Part shown: positions 1 to 8,309 of the stretch, one piece after another
Position numbering within the stretch: the stretch's first letter is position 1
Layout of the letters: every line of letters begins with the position of its first letter
Assembly (NCBI GenBank): GCA_011772865.1
Contig: WVYQ01000046.1
Span: 62,419 to 118,818, forward strand
DNA: 56,400 bases
Direction: 5' to 3'
Source of the DNA: Woeseiaceae bacterium
Lineage (GTDB): Bacteria > Pseudomonadota > Gammaproteobacteria > Steroidobacterales > Woeseiaceae
Made by a program: the position numbers and the translations under genes
The notes under the pieces: model-generated
Database searches by the model: none
The model's input: only the letters and a program-made list of their open reading frames with translations
Told to the model about the DNA's origin: nothing

Positions 1-440
1 AGCAACGCCAGGTAGCGGTCGATGGCCTGTTCTTCATTCGGGAACATCCGCACGAGATTGTTGCGGAACTTGGTCTTGCCGGCCCGGGCGCAGAAGACCT
101 TGTCGCCCACGTAGAACCGGTCGTACTCGTTGTCCATCGGCGCCCATTCGAGCCGGCCCTCGGACACGAAGTCGAACATGCGCTTGTTGCGCGTCTGGGC
201 GCCGACGTCGCCGATGTAATGCACGCCCGGGTCCCACTCGTAGCCGTGGCGTTCGAACGAATGCGTGTAGCCGCCTGCCGTGTAGTGCTGCTCGAGCACG
301 CAGACTTTCCAGCCCAGTTCGGAGAGGAAGGCCGCGGTCGTCAGGCCGCCCATGCCCGAGCCGATGATCAGGGCGTCGTAGTCGGGATCCAGCCGATTGG
401 GCCGATAACGGCGGCCGATGCGCAGCGTAGACGGTTTCAT
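1..440 (-). CDS. Phytoene-dehydrogenase/retinol-saturase-like FAD oxidoreductase (N-terminal part, cut by window edge)
   Basis: Only the first 146 codons lie in the window; the gene runs off the left edge. Translation of the minus strand from the ATG at 440 gives a basic leader, then a dinucleotide-binding fold DALIIGSGMGGLTTAAFLSE, followed by LEQHYTAGGYTHSFERHGYE and DPGVHYIG. This arrangement (GxGxxG Rossmann motif, acidic end of beta-2, then a GG-x-x-H/S segment) is typical of the CrtI/CrtISO/RetSat flavoprotein family, which desaturates, isomerises or saturates polyene chains. The substrate cannot be told from the fragment. The gene is divergent from the sirtuin gene, with 37 bp between the start codons, so their promoters must overlap. 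Confidence 0.8.
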   Translation of the reverse strand, partial: MKPSTLRIGRRYRPNRLDPDYDALIIGSGMGGLTTAAFLSELGWKVCVLEQHYTAGGYTHSFERHGYEWDPGVHYIGDVGAQTRNKRMFDFVSEGRLEWAPMDNEYDRFYVGDKVFCARAGKTKFRNNLVRMFPNEEQAIDRYLAL

Positions 441-477
441 GGTTTCGCAGTATACCGATGTATGTTTCCATAGGCCG

Positions 478-1305
478 ATGAGCCCGATGACCGATTCGCT
501 CCGCAACTTCCTGGCCGACGTGCGCTCGCTCGTCGTCCTGAGCGGGGCCGGCGTCAGCACGGGTTCCGGCATACCCGACTATCGCGACCGCAACGGCGAC
601 TGGAAGCACAGCCAGCCGATTCAGTTCGGCGACTTCATGGCGAACGCGAGTTCGCGCCGTCGCTATTGGGCTCGCAGCTACATCGGCTGGCGGCGATTTT
701 CGGGCGCGAGACCCAACGCGGCGCATCATGCGCTTGCGCGTCTCGAGCAGACGGGCAAGGTCGATACGGTCATTACCCAGAACGTTGACCGTCTGCATTC
801 CGAGGCGGGCAGCCGCAAAGTCATCGACCTGCACGGCGATCTGAGCAAAGTGCGGTGCATGAGCTGTGAGGCCAGAACCGAAAGAAGCGATTTCCAGGTG
901 GCGCTCGAAGAAGCCAACCCCGGCTGGACGGCACAGGCGAAACAGTTTCGGGCCGATGGCGACGCGGAACTCGTCGAGAATGCCGAGGCCGATTTCAACG
1001 TGCCCGGCTGCACGGCGTGCAACGGCATCCTCAAACCCGATGTCGTGATGTTCGGCGAAAACGTGCCGCAAGGCCGTGTCGACGAGGGGATGCAAGCCGT
1101 CGAGCGGGCCGACGCGCTGCTCGTGGTCGGTTCGTCGCTGATGGTGTTTTCGGGCTTTCGTTTCGCGCGCCGGGCCGGGGAGCTGGGCAAGCCGCTGGCG
1201 ATCGTCAATCGCGGCCGCACGCGCGCCGACGACATCGCCGGACTCAAGGTCGACGAGGACTGTGCAAGCGTATTGCCGGCCGCCGTCGATTGTGTCGCGG
1301 GCTGA
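478..1305 (+). CDS. Sir2-family NAD-dependent protein deacylase (sirtuin)
   Basis: A 275-residue sirtuin. Visible motifs are the NAD-binding LSGAGVSTGSGIPDYRD (residues 21-37), TQNVDRLH (100-107), the catalytic His in DLHGD (His119), and a zinc ribbon made by CMSC (127/130) and CTAC (178/181). Family knowledge: these enzymes remove acyl groups from lysines, consuming NAD and yielding nicotinamide and O-acyl-ADP-ribose. The spacing between the two Cys pairs is long, as in the SIRT4-like class II group. ATG codons at 478 and 487 are both possible starts; an earlier in-frame TTG at 418 would lie inside the divergent gene and adds nothing conserved. The SDR-DUF2867 gene follows after 14 bp, suggesting co-transcription. 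Confidence 0.93.
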   Translation: MSPMTDSLRNFLADVRSLVVLSGAGVSTGSGIPDYRDRNGDWKHSQPIQFGDFMANASSRRRYWARSYIGWRRFSGARPNAAHHALARLEQTGKVDTVITQNVDRLHSEAGSRKVIDLHGDLSKVRCMSCEARTERSDFQVALEEANPGWTAQAKQFRADGDAELVENAEADFNVPGCTACNGILKPDVVMFGENVPQGRVDEGMQAVERADALLVVGSSLMVFSGFRFARRAGELGKPLAIVNRGRTRADDIAGLKVDEDCASVLPAAVDCVAG

Positions 1306-1319
1306 GGGCCAGGCACGTC

Positions 1320-2744
1320 ATGGACGACGGACCAGACCTCGTATTCGGCGCCAGTGGCTACATCGGCGGCAATCTCGTCGAGTTTCTTCATGCCGAGGGC
1401 CGGGCTGTGCGTGCGAGCGCACGCAATATCGAAGTGCTCGAGGCCCGCGAATGGGAGGGCGTGGAGATCTGCCAGGCCGACGCACTCAAGCCCGATACGC
1501 TGGGCCCGGCGCTCGAGGGCGTCGATACCGCCTACTACCTCGTGCATTCGATGGCGGCAGGCCGCGAGTTCCCGGCAATCGATTCCACGGCGGCCCGCAA
1601 CTTTGCTGCCGCGGCGGCAGAGCAGGGTGTGCGCCGCATCATTTATCTCGGCGGGCTGACGCCCGATAACCCGCAATCCGATCACCTGAAGTCGCGGCGG
1701 GAGACCGGCGATATCTTGCGTGAAGGGACCGTTCCGGTGACCGAGTTGCGCGCGGGCATGATTATCGGACCCGGCTCGGCAGCCTGGGAAGTGGTGCGCG
1801 ACCTCGTAAATCACCTGCCGCTCATGGTCACGCCGCGCTGGGTGGAGTCGAGATCGACGCCGATCGCGTTGCGCAATTTGCTGCGCTACCTTGCCGACGT
1901 GCCGCAATACGAGGAATGCGCCGGTGAGATATACGATGTCGCAGGTCCCGATGAACTCACCTACGCCGAGATCATGCGCACCTATGGGGCACTCGTCGGC
2001 AAGCGGCCGGTCATTCTCCCGGTGCCGGTTCTGACGCCCAGGCTATCGTCATACTGGCTGCGTCTCGTGACTGCAGTGCCGACCAATATTGCCAGGGCAT
2101 TGATCGACGGCCTGTCGCAGAATGTGATCGCGCGCGACAACCGGCTTGCGACGCTGATACCGCAGGACCTGATGACGGTCGAACAGGCTGCCGCCGATGC
2201 ACTCAATGCCGATCGGCAGCACGCTGTGCCGGTGCGCTGGGTAGAAGGCTCGATCGCCTTCAAGAGTTTTCGGCCCGAATACAGCTTCTACGCCAAGCAG
2301 GCCAGTGGCACGGCGGAGACAAGCGCCAGGGCGGAAGATATCTGGAAAGTCGTCTGCCGGATCGGCGTCGGTGGGGACTTCTTTTATGGCCGCCCGTTGT
2401 GGTGGTTGCGGCGAGCCATCGACTGGGTACTCGGTGGACCGAGCTTTCGGCGCAAGCGGCGGCACCCGACAGAACTGCGGGTCGGCGATGTCGTCGACGC
2501 CTGGCGTGTTATCGCGATAGAGACCAATAAACAACTAACGATGATGATGGAGAAAAAAGCGCCGGGCGCCGGTGTACTCGAATACCGGATACGGGACGGG
2601 GGAGAGGTCCGCAGCGTATCGGTTCACGGCTATTGGCACCCGGCGGGAGCCTGGGGACTGTTGTACTGGTACCTGACGTTGCCGATACACAGCCTGTTGT
2701 TCAAAGGCATGTCGCGCGAAATCGCGCGTCGTGCCGGCCTTTAG
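1320..2744 (+). CDS. NAD(P)-binding SDR/NmrA-like protein with C-terminal DUF2867 domain
   Basis: The 474-residue protein starts with an atypical-SDR Rossmann fold (LVFGASGYIGGNLVEFL) and a YYLVHSM segment, followed by IIYLGGLTP and LRAGMIIGPGS, as in NmrA/YbjT-like NAD(P)H-binding proteins. From about residue 320 it changes to a DUF2867-type domain (WKVVCRIGVGGDFFYGRPLWWLR, then a beta-rich WRV...EYRI segment and a C-terminal hydrophobic LLYWYLTLPIHSLLF). Proteins of this two-domain layout are widespread in Proteobacteria, but their substrate is not established. ATG 1320 was chosen because the Rossmann fold starts right after it; an in-frame extension upstream would overlap the sirtuin gene. 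Its 3' end overlaps the convergent peroxidase gene by 4 bp. Confidence 0.85.
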   Translation: MDDGPDLVFGASGYIGGNLVEFLHAEGRAVRASARNIEVLEAREWEGVEICQADALKPDTLGPALEGVDTAYYLVHSMAAGREFPAIDSTAARNFAAAAAEQGVRRIIYLGGLTPDNPQSDHLKSRRETGDILREGTVPVTELRAGMIIGPGSAAWEVVRDLVNHLPLMVTPRWVESRSTPIALRNLLRYLADVPQYEECAGEIYDVAGPDELTYAEIMRTYGALVGKRPVILPVPVLTPRLSSYWLRLVTAVPTNIARALIDGLSQNVIARDNRLATLIPQDLMTVEQAAADALNADRQHAVPVRWVEGSIAFKSFRPEYSFYAKQASGTAETSARAEDIWKVVCRIGVGGDFFYGRPLWWLRRAIDWVLGGPSFRRKRRHPTELRVGDVVDAWRVIAIETNKQLTMMMEKKAPGAGVLEYRIRDGGEVRSVSVHGYWHPAGAWGLLYWYLTLPIHSLLFKGMSREIARRAGL

Positions 2745-3280
2745 GTTCCGAGCGCTGCCTCGATCTCGGCAACCAGCTTCTCGTCGTAAGGCTGGGTGCG
2801 CGGGCTGAACTCGCGAATCACTTTGCCATCGCGGCCGACCAGGTACTTGTGGAAGTTCCAGGTCGGATAGGTTCCAGCCGCATCCGCCAGCGCGTCATAA
2901 AACGGGTGCGCCTTGCCTTTCTTGACCGTGACCTTCTCGAACATCGGGAACTTCACCTTGTAGGTCAGGCGGCAGAACTCCTGGATCTGCTCCTCGGTGC
3001 CCGGCTCCTGGCCGAAGAAATCGTTGGACGGGAAGCCGAGTACGACCAGGCCCTTGTCGCCATAGTCCTGGTATAGCTTCTCCAGGCCATCGTACTGCGG
3101 GGTGTTGCCGCACTTCGACGCGGTATTGACGATCAGCAACACCTTGTCCTGGTACTCGTCACCGAGATTGATGACTTCGTCCGAGGCCAGGCGACGAAAT
3201 TCCTGGTCGAGCAGAGCGCGGTCTGCGGCAATCGACATTGAAACTGCCATAATGAATAAAACTCCTGTCAGAAAACGCAT
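2741..3280 (-). CDS. Exported glutathione-peroxidase-family thiol peroxidase
   Basis: A 179-residue protein with an N-terminal hydrophobic segment (FLTGVLFIMAVSMSIAA) that looks like a cleavable signal peptide, so action in the periplasm is inferred. The GPx catalytic set is visible: peroxidatic Cys57 in NTASKCGNTPQY, Gln91 in GQEPG, and Trp141-Asn142 in TWNFHKYLV. Cys103 sits where thioredoxin-dependent family members carry the resolving cysteine (EEQIQEFCRLTYKVKFPMF), so reduction by a thioredoxin-like partner is more likely than by glutathione. The usual FPCNQF block reads FPSNDF here, so that conserved but non-catalytic Cys is absent. Convergent with the SDR-DUF2867 gene (4-bp overlap). 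Confidence 0.92.
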   Translation of the reverse strand: MRFLTGVLFIMAVSMSIAADRALLDQEFRRLASDEVINLGDEYQDKVLLIVNTASKCGNTPQYDGLEKLYQDYGDKGLVVLGFPSNDFFGQEPGTEEQIQEFCRLTYKVKFPMFEKVTVKKGKAHPFYDALADAAGTYPTWNFHKYLVGRDGKVIREFSPRTQPYDEKLVAEIEAALGT

Positions 3281-3401
3281 GAGTCACTCCGTAAAATCCA
3301 GGCTGATATCCTGCCGCGGACCGCTGGCCAGCGCCATGCTAAATCCGTAACAATGTGTAACGATGATTGTCCGCAACCGCGAACTCATTTAGCCTCTACC
3401 C

Positions 3402-3839
3402 ATGGACGATAGACGCATCTATTCGGCGCTGATGATCGCCGGGGCCTCTCCTTTCCTGGCCTGCGCCTTGCTTCCCGCGGCCGGAATCAATTCGTTCGGC
3501 CGGCTTGGCCCGCTCAATGAGCTGGCTGCCGATTATGGCCTGGCCATCCTGTGCTTTCTGACCGGTATCCACTGGGCGACACAGCTCTACGAGCGCTCGC
3601 CAATACCAATCAACCTATTCATCGGCAGCAACGTCGTATTCCTGGCTGTGTTCATCGCGTACGTCGCATCGAGCCTCAACTGGGCTCTTGCCACGCAGCT
3701 GATTGCATTCTTGTTGCTGCTCGCGGTTGACTACCAGCTCATGAGAAGGGAGGTAATTACCCAGCATTATCTCTCCATGCGCTTTGTCGCGACAGCCGTG
3801 GCCTGTTTCTCGATTCTGTTCATTCTCGTTTCCGGCTGA
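3402..3839 (+). CDS. DUF3429 family membrane protein
   Basis: A 145-residue integral membrane protein with about five hydrophobic helices. The segment LNELAADYGLAILCFLTGIHWATQL matches the conserved core of the DUF3429/TMEM69 family as I know it. No catalytic residues are evident and the function of the family is unknown. The photolyase gene starts 32 bp downstream on the same strand, so the two are likely transcribed together; whether that link is functional cannot be judged from one locus. No strong ribosome-binding site precedes ATG 3402. Confidence 0.8.
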   Translation: MDDRRIYSALMIAGASPFLACALLPAAGINSFGRLGPLNELAADYGLAILCFLTGIHWATQLYERSPIPINLFIGSNVVFLAVFIAYVASSLNWALATQLIAFLLLLAVDYQLMRREVITQHYLSMRFVATAVACFSILFILVSG

Positions 3840-3871
3840 TCGCCGGCCGCTTGCGCTCGGTTCATCGCGGT

Positions 3872-5347
3872 ATGCTGGTCATCTTGGGTAACCAGTTGTT
3901 CGGGCTGCGATACCTGCCGCCACCGGGCTCGATGACCGTCTTCATGGCCGAGGACATCGGGCTCTGTACCTATGAGCGACACCACCAGCAGAAGATCGTG
4001 TTGTTCCTTGCGGCGATGCGCGCTTATGCCGATGAGCTGCGCGAGGCCGGTTACGACGTGCATTACCTGTCGCTGGATACCAGCGATACCCGGCCCTATG
4101 CCGAGAAGCTCGCCGCGGCCCTGGAAGAGCATGGCGCGCAGCGGTTCGTGCATTTCGAGATCGAAGACAAGCCGCTGGAGCAGCAGATCATCGAATTCGC
4201 CGACGCGAAAGGCGTCGAGCGCGAGGAGCTGACGTCGCCGATGTTTACCTGTTCGCGCGACCGGTTCGCCGGGTTTGCATCGGGCAAGTCGCGCCTGCTG
4301 ATGGCCGATTTTTACCGGCAGCAGCGGCAGCGACTCAACATCCTGGTCGAGGACGACGGTCAGCCGACGGGCGGGCGCTGGAGTTTCGACGCAGACAATC
4401 GCAAGAAGCTGCCGCGTGACGTCAGCCCGCCCGACATGCCCGCGACGAGTCGCAGCCGGCACGTCGAGGCGGTCATCGATCTCGTCGAGCAAGAATTCGC
4501 CGACCATCCGGGCAGCGCGGCGGACTTTTGCTGGCCGACGACGCGTACCGAGGCCGAGGACTGGCTCGACGACTTCATAGCTCAGCGCCTCGAGCAGTTC
4601 GGCCCATACGAAGACGCCATGACGACGCGCTCGGCAACGGTCTTTCACAGCCTGCTGAGTCCCTGCCTCAACCTGGGTCTTCTGACCCCCGAAGAGCTAA
4701 TGGAAAAGGTGCTGCATCGCGCCGCCGAGGTTCCCCTGCAGAGCCTCGAGGGCTTCGTGCGCCAGGTCATCGGCTGGCGCGAGTTCGTGCGCGGTGTTTA
4801 CCGTGAGTTCGGTGAGCATCAGGAACAAACGAACTTCTGGCAGCACGATCGGGAGCTCACTGACGCCTGGTACGACGGCACGACCGGGATTTTGCCGCTC
4901 GACGACACGATCCGGACGGCGCAGCGGCTCGGCTGGACGCACCACATCCCGCGGCTCATGGTGCTAGGCAACCTGATGACACTCTGCGAGATCCGGCCCG
5001 CATCCGCCCATCGCTGGTTCATGGAAATGTTCATCGATTCGTCGGAGTGGGTCATGGGGCCCAATGTTTACGGCATGGGTCTCTTCAGCGACGGGGGCGT
5101 GTTTGCGACCAAGCCGTATATTTGCGGTTCCAACTACCTGCTCAAGATGAGCGACTACGGCAAGGGGACCTGGTGCGACATCGTCGACGGACTTTACTGG
5201 CGGTTTATCGACAAGCATCGTGAATTTTTTGCAAGCAATCCGCGGCTGGCGCTGATGCCTCGCGCGCTCGATCGACTGGCGCCGGAACGGCGCGAAAAAA
5301 TATTCGCGTCTGCCGAATCTTTTCTTCAAAACGCGACTTCTGGTTGA
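3872..5347 (+). CDS. Cryptochrome/photolyase-family protein of the Fe-S (PhrB-like) class, with two of the four cluster cysteines missing
   Basis: A 491-residue flavoprotein of the FeS-BCP/(6-4) photolyase lineage, recognised from GNQLF at the start, the EIEDKPLEQQ and SPMFTCSRDRF segments, and the FAD-binding half with VRQVIGWREFVRGVY and MVLGNLMTL. The C-terminal NYLLKMSDY...LYWRF block is the family hallmark. In relatives this block carries YCxxC plus a downstream Cys that, with a Cys after the GN motif, bind a [4Fe-4S] cluster. Here Cys372 and Cys435 are present, but the YCxxC pair reads YGKGT and the loop is about ten residues shorter. ATG 3872 places the motif at the N-terminus; an earlier TTG is less likely. 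DNA repair or light sensing is inferred. Confidence 0.88.
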   Translation: MLVILGNQLFGLRYLPPPGSMTVFMAEDIGLCTYERHHQQKIVLFLAAMRAYADELREAGYDVHYLSLDTSDTRPYAEKLAAALEEHGAQRFVHFEIEDKPLEQQIIEFADAKGVEREELTSPMFTCSRDRFAGFASGKSRLLMADFYRQQRQRLNILVEDDGQPTGGRWSFDADNRKKLPRDVSPPDMPATSRSRHVEAVIDLVEQEFADHPGSAADFCWPTTRTEAEDWLDDFIAQRLEQFGPYEDAMTTRSATVFHSLLSPCLNLGLLTPEELMEKVLHRAAEVPLQSLEGFVRQVIGWREFVRGVYREFGEHQEQTNFWQHDRELTDAWYDGTTGILPLDDTIRTAQRLGWTHHIPRLMVLGNLMTLCEIRPASAHRWFMEMFIDSSEWVMGPNVYGMGLFSDGGVFATKPYICGSNYLLKMSDYGKGTWCDIVDGLYWRFIDKHREFFASNPRLALMPRALDRLAPERREKIFASAESFLQNATSG

Positions 5348-5411
5348 TCACTTTGCTGTACCCTGTCACGAAACAAGTTCTTCAAGAATCGCCAAAACAG
5401 GGAGAATAAAA

Positions 5412-6686
5412 ATGAAGATCGAGACGCTGGCGGTACATGCCGGATACGAACCAGACCCCACAACCAATGCCGTCGCGGTACCGATCTACCAGACGACGGC
5501 CTACGCGTTTGACGACACGCAACACGGCGCCGACCTTTTCGACCTGAAGGTCGAGGGCAATATCTATTCGCGCATCATGAACCCGACAACCGCGGTTCTC
5601 GAGCAGCGCGTTACCGAAATGGAGGGCGGCCTCGCGGCGCTCGCCTTGTCGTCGGGACAAGCGGCGACGACGTACTCGCTGCTGACGATCGCCGAGGCCG
5701 GTGACAATTTCATCACGACGTCGACGCTGTACGGCGGTACTTACAACCTGTTCGCGCATACATTCCCGCAGATAGGCATCGAGGCACGTTTTTCGGCGCC
5801 TGATGACATCGAGGGAATGGCGGCATTGATCGACGATCGCACCAAGGCGATTTACTGTGAGTCGCTCGGCAATCCGGCCGGCAACGTCGTGGACCTCGAG
5901 GCACTCTCCGATATGGCGCACGCACACGGCGTCCCGGTGATCGTGGATAACACGGTGCCCAGCCCGTATCTCAACAATCCGTTCAAGTGGGGTTGCGATA
6001 TCGTCGTTCACTCACTGACCAAGTACATGGCCGGCCACGGCACGATCATCGGCGGGGTGATCGTGGACTCGGGCGAGTTCGACTGGGTCAAGAACAAGGA
6101 CCGCTTCAAGCGGCTCAACGAACCCGACGTGTCCTACCACGGCGTCGTGTACACCGAAGCGCTCGGCGCCGCCGCCTACATTGGTCGCGTCCGCGTTGTG
6201 CCGCTGCGCAACATGGGGTCGGCGATATCGCCGATGACGAGCTTCATGACGTTGCAAGGTATCGAGACACTGCCGCTGCGCATGGATCGCATCTGCGAGA
6301 ACACGCTTGCCGTCGCGCAGCACCTGCAGGGGCAGGACCAGGTCGAGTGGGTGCGTTACGCGGGACTTCCCGACAGCGAGTTCAAACCGCTGGCCGACAA
6401 GTACATGGGCGGCCGCGCATCGGGCATCCTGAGTTTCGGCATCAAGGGTGGCATCGAAGCCGGGACGAAGTTTATCGACGCGCTGCAGCTGATTACGCGA
6501 CTCGTGAATATCGGTGACGCCAAGTCGCTGGCCTGTCACCCGGCGTCGACAACGCATCGGCAGTTGGCGCCCGAGGAACTCGAAGCCTCCGGAGTCACTG
6601 ACGACCTCGTCCGACTGTCGATCGGCATCGAGCACATCGACGACATTATCGAGGATATCGACCAGGCGCTGGCCGCGGCGAAGTAA
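5412..6686 (+). CDS. metY: O-acetylhomoserine aminocarboxypropyltransferase (O-acetylhomoserine sulfhydrylase)
   Basis: A 424-residue fold-type I PLP enzyme of the Cys/Met metabolism family. The N-terminal LAVHAGYEPDPTTNAVAVPIYQTTAY, the SGQAATTYS and ESLGNPAGNVVD blocks and the PLP lysine in HSLTKYMAGHG (Lys204) are present. The length and the GVIVDSGEFDW insertion after the PLP lysine are typical of MetY rather than MetB or MetZ. Known reaction: O-acetylhomoserine plus sulfide gives homocysteine and acetate, in the cytosol, for methionine synthesis. A good ribosome-binding site (AGGGAG) precedes the ATG. It appears monocistronic, with 64 bp upstream and no SAM riboswitch-like structure that I can see in that short gap. 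Confidence 0.93.
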   Translation: MKIETLAVHAGYEPDPTTNAVAVPIYQTTAYAFDDTQHGADLFDLKVEGNIYSRIMNPTTAVLEQRVTEMEGGLAALALSSGQAATTYSLLTIAEAGDNFITTSTLYGGTYNLFAHTFPQIGIEARFSAPDDIEGMAALIDDRTKAIYCESLGNPAGNVVDLEALSDMAHAHGVPVIVDNTVPSPYLNNPFKWGCDIVVHSLTKYMAGHGTIIGGVIVDSGEFDWVKNKDRFKRLNEPDVSYHGVVYTEALGAAAYIGRVRVVPLRNMGSAISPMTSFMTLQGIETLPLRMDRICENTLAVAQHLQGQDQVEWVRYAGLPDSEFKPLADKYMGGRASGILSFGIKGGIEAGTKFIDALQLITRLVNIGDAKSLACHPASTTHRQLAPEELEASGVTDDLVRLSIGIEHIDDIIEDIDQALAAAK

Positions 6687-6996
6687 GGTACTCGCAGTCT
6701 TCGTTTCTTGCGCCTCCTCACATTGGGTGGAGGGGCTATCGGCTACACTTTGCCGATGGCCAAAGCTGAACAACTCCTGCATGAAGCGCAGTACGCGTTC
6801 CAGAGCATCAGCTTCGGTGAGTCTCGCGATCTTCCTGTTTACAGGACCCTTCCGTGGGTTGCTGCAGCCCAGGCAGCGGCAGGAGATGAACAAGTTTGTC
6901 GTTCAGGCCAATGCGTGGATCGATGAGCGGCTCCGCTCCGATGGCAGGCCCGGGTAAACCGGAACCCTCGTCGCGCGTTGGAGTCACAATCCTCAT
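6687..6996. other. Gap between metY and the secreted orphan
   Basis: This 310-bp stretch holds only the broken small gene described above. Apart from the TACACT hexamer, no tRNA-like fold, convincing terminator or repeat was seen. Confidence 0.5.
6756..6957 (+). pseudogene. Small gene with an apparent frameshift (unknown product)
   Basis: From ATG 6756 the reading frame gives an amphipathic, protein-like start (MAKAEQLLHEAQYAFQSISF), then continues to a stop at 6926 in a stretch with poor third-position GC. From about 6820 the overlapping frame ending at 6957 has the third-position GC bias typical of real genes here and encodes RQRQEMNKFVVQANAWIDER. The simplest reading is one small gene of about 65 residues broken by a single indel near 6820-6840, either a real mutation or a sequencing error. 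A TACACT hexamer 15 bp upstream of the ATG could be a -10 box. I do not recognise a family with certainty. Confidence 0.35.
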
Positions 6997-8232
6997 ATGC
7001 AAAACGGCGAATCAGACAGGACGTCCAGGACCCGGATAGCGCCGCTCGTGCTCGGTGTGGCGTTGGCGGCCGGCGTGGTGTGCGCCCAGCAGCAGAACCC
7101 GCTGCTGGAAACGGGACCACCGATGTCCGAGGCTCTTCGTTCGACCATCAAGAAAGTCGTTATCAAGCCCGGCCTGAGCCCCGCCGAAGAGGAAGTCGGC
7201 GGAACGTACAAGAAAGAGACCTACGGCCTCGAAGGTGGCATGGTGGCCGGGGCCGGCGGCACGGTCATGAATACGCAGGTCGGCGGCGTCAACGTCGCAG
7301 TTCCGATCCCGATACTGCAATTGCCAGCCATGCTTGCGGGCGGCATCGCGGGCGTCACCCAGAAAGAGATCCAGGATTTTCGTGATGCCCTCACCGAGGA
7401 TCTTGCCCAGGCGTCGAGCCAGCAGATCGTCAATGACAAGATTGCGGCTGACGTCTACAACGAAATCAGGACATCGCCGAGCCTCGAACCCGATGTGTTC
7501 GCACGCGAGACACAAGTGCCTGCAGCGACCGACGCTGTCGTCTATGTCAGCGTCAAGGAGCTCTTCCTGCACGTCGAGAAAAACGAGGCCGTCATCACGG
7601 CGACGGTCGATGCAACGGTGACGCGGCTCAGCGACGAGAAAGACGTTTACCGCACCGCGGTGATTTACCAGGACCGTGACACGCTCAGTAACTGGACCGA
7701 GAACGACAACGCTGTGTGGCACGACTATGCCAACTTCGCGCGGCATTACGTGGGACGCGAGATCGCGAACCTCGTTTTCGAATCGGCGGGTGTCGCGCAG
7801 ACCCTCAGGCCGGTCAGGACCGGCGACGTCAAGGTCAGCAAGGACGATCCGTGGGACGCCAGCAGCAAGAAGCTGAGCCCGACGCTGGCCTGGGAGCTGG
7901 ACTTGCCGGGTGGTGACGACGATCCGGCCTGGGCGGGCACGATCGATGAGTCGAACATCTACTACGACCTGGAAATCTACGACCTGCGCCAGCCCGTGTA
8001 TTCGGCGCGGCGGATCCCGGACCCCCGGCACACGGTCACCGCACAACTGGAGTCCTGCCGGGACTACCGCTGGTCGGTCCGTCCTGTGTATCACGTTAAC
8101 GGCGACGATAAATACGGCCCATGGATGCGCTCCGGCACCAACGGCAATGGCAACATCGGCGTCAAGGCTTCGGAAGCGCCGGCCTATATCTACGATTTCG
8201 CCTCGCTGGAGATACGCTGCGGCGCCAAATAG
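6997..8232 (+). CDS. Secreted protein of unknown function
   Basis: A 411-residue protein with a signal peptide (IAPLVLGVALAAGVVCAQQQ; cleavage probably after VCA or AQQ). It is not one I recognise. Residues 70-125 form a Gly-rich hydrophobic patch (GLEGGMVAGAGGTVMNTQ, then PAMLAGGIAGVTQ) that could insert in or cross a membrane, followed by an alpha/beta region with DAVVYVSVKELFLHVEKNEA, reminiscent of lipoproteins that assemble on the outer membrane. The C-terminal third (LSPTLAWELDLPGG... YYDLEIYDLRQPVYSARRI... SCRDYRWSVRPVY) resembles a fibronectin-III-like or carbohydrate-binding beta-sandwich. ATG 6997 gives the signal peptide directly. The DUF2157 operon begins 77 bp later, so co-transcription is possible. 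Confidence 0.75.
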   Translation: MQNGESDRTSRTRIAPLVLGVALAAGVVCAQQQNPLLETGPPMSEALRSTIKKVVIKPGLSPAEEEVGGTYKKETYGLEGGMVAGAGGTVMNTQVGGVNVAVPIPILQLPAMLAGGIAGVTQKEIQDFRDALTEDLAQASSQQIVNDKIAADVYNEIRTSPSLEPDVFARETQVPAATDAVVYVSVKELFLHVEKNEAVITATVDATVTRLSDEKDVYRTAVIYQDRDTLSNWTENDNAVWHDYANFARHYVGREIANLVFESAGVAQTLRPVRTGDVKVSKDDPWDASSKKLSPTLAWELDLPGGDDDPAWAGTIDESNIYYDLEIYDLRQPVYSARRIPDPRHTVTAQLESCRDYRWSVRPVYHVNGDDKYGPWMRSGTNGNGNIGVKASEAPAYIYDFASLEIRCGAK

Positions 8233-8309
8233 CGGCCGTCGGTTCACCGCTTCGCGCGACGCGGCAGTAACAATGCGGTAACCTGTACGGGTCGAACGGG
8301 AGTCCATGA

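Noticed and set aside
1017-1319. N-terminal extension of the SDR-DUF2867 frame
   Set aside because: Overlaps the sirtuin gene entirely and encodes Arg-rich sequence; ATG 1320 precedes the Rossmann fold.
5348-5411. SAM riboswitch before metY
   Set aside because: The gap is only 64 bp and shows no riboswitch-like stems.
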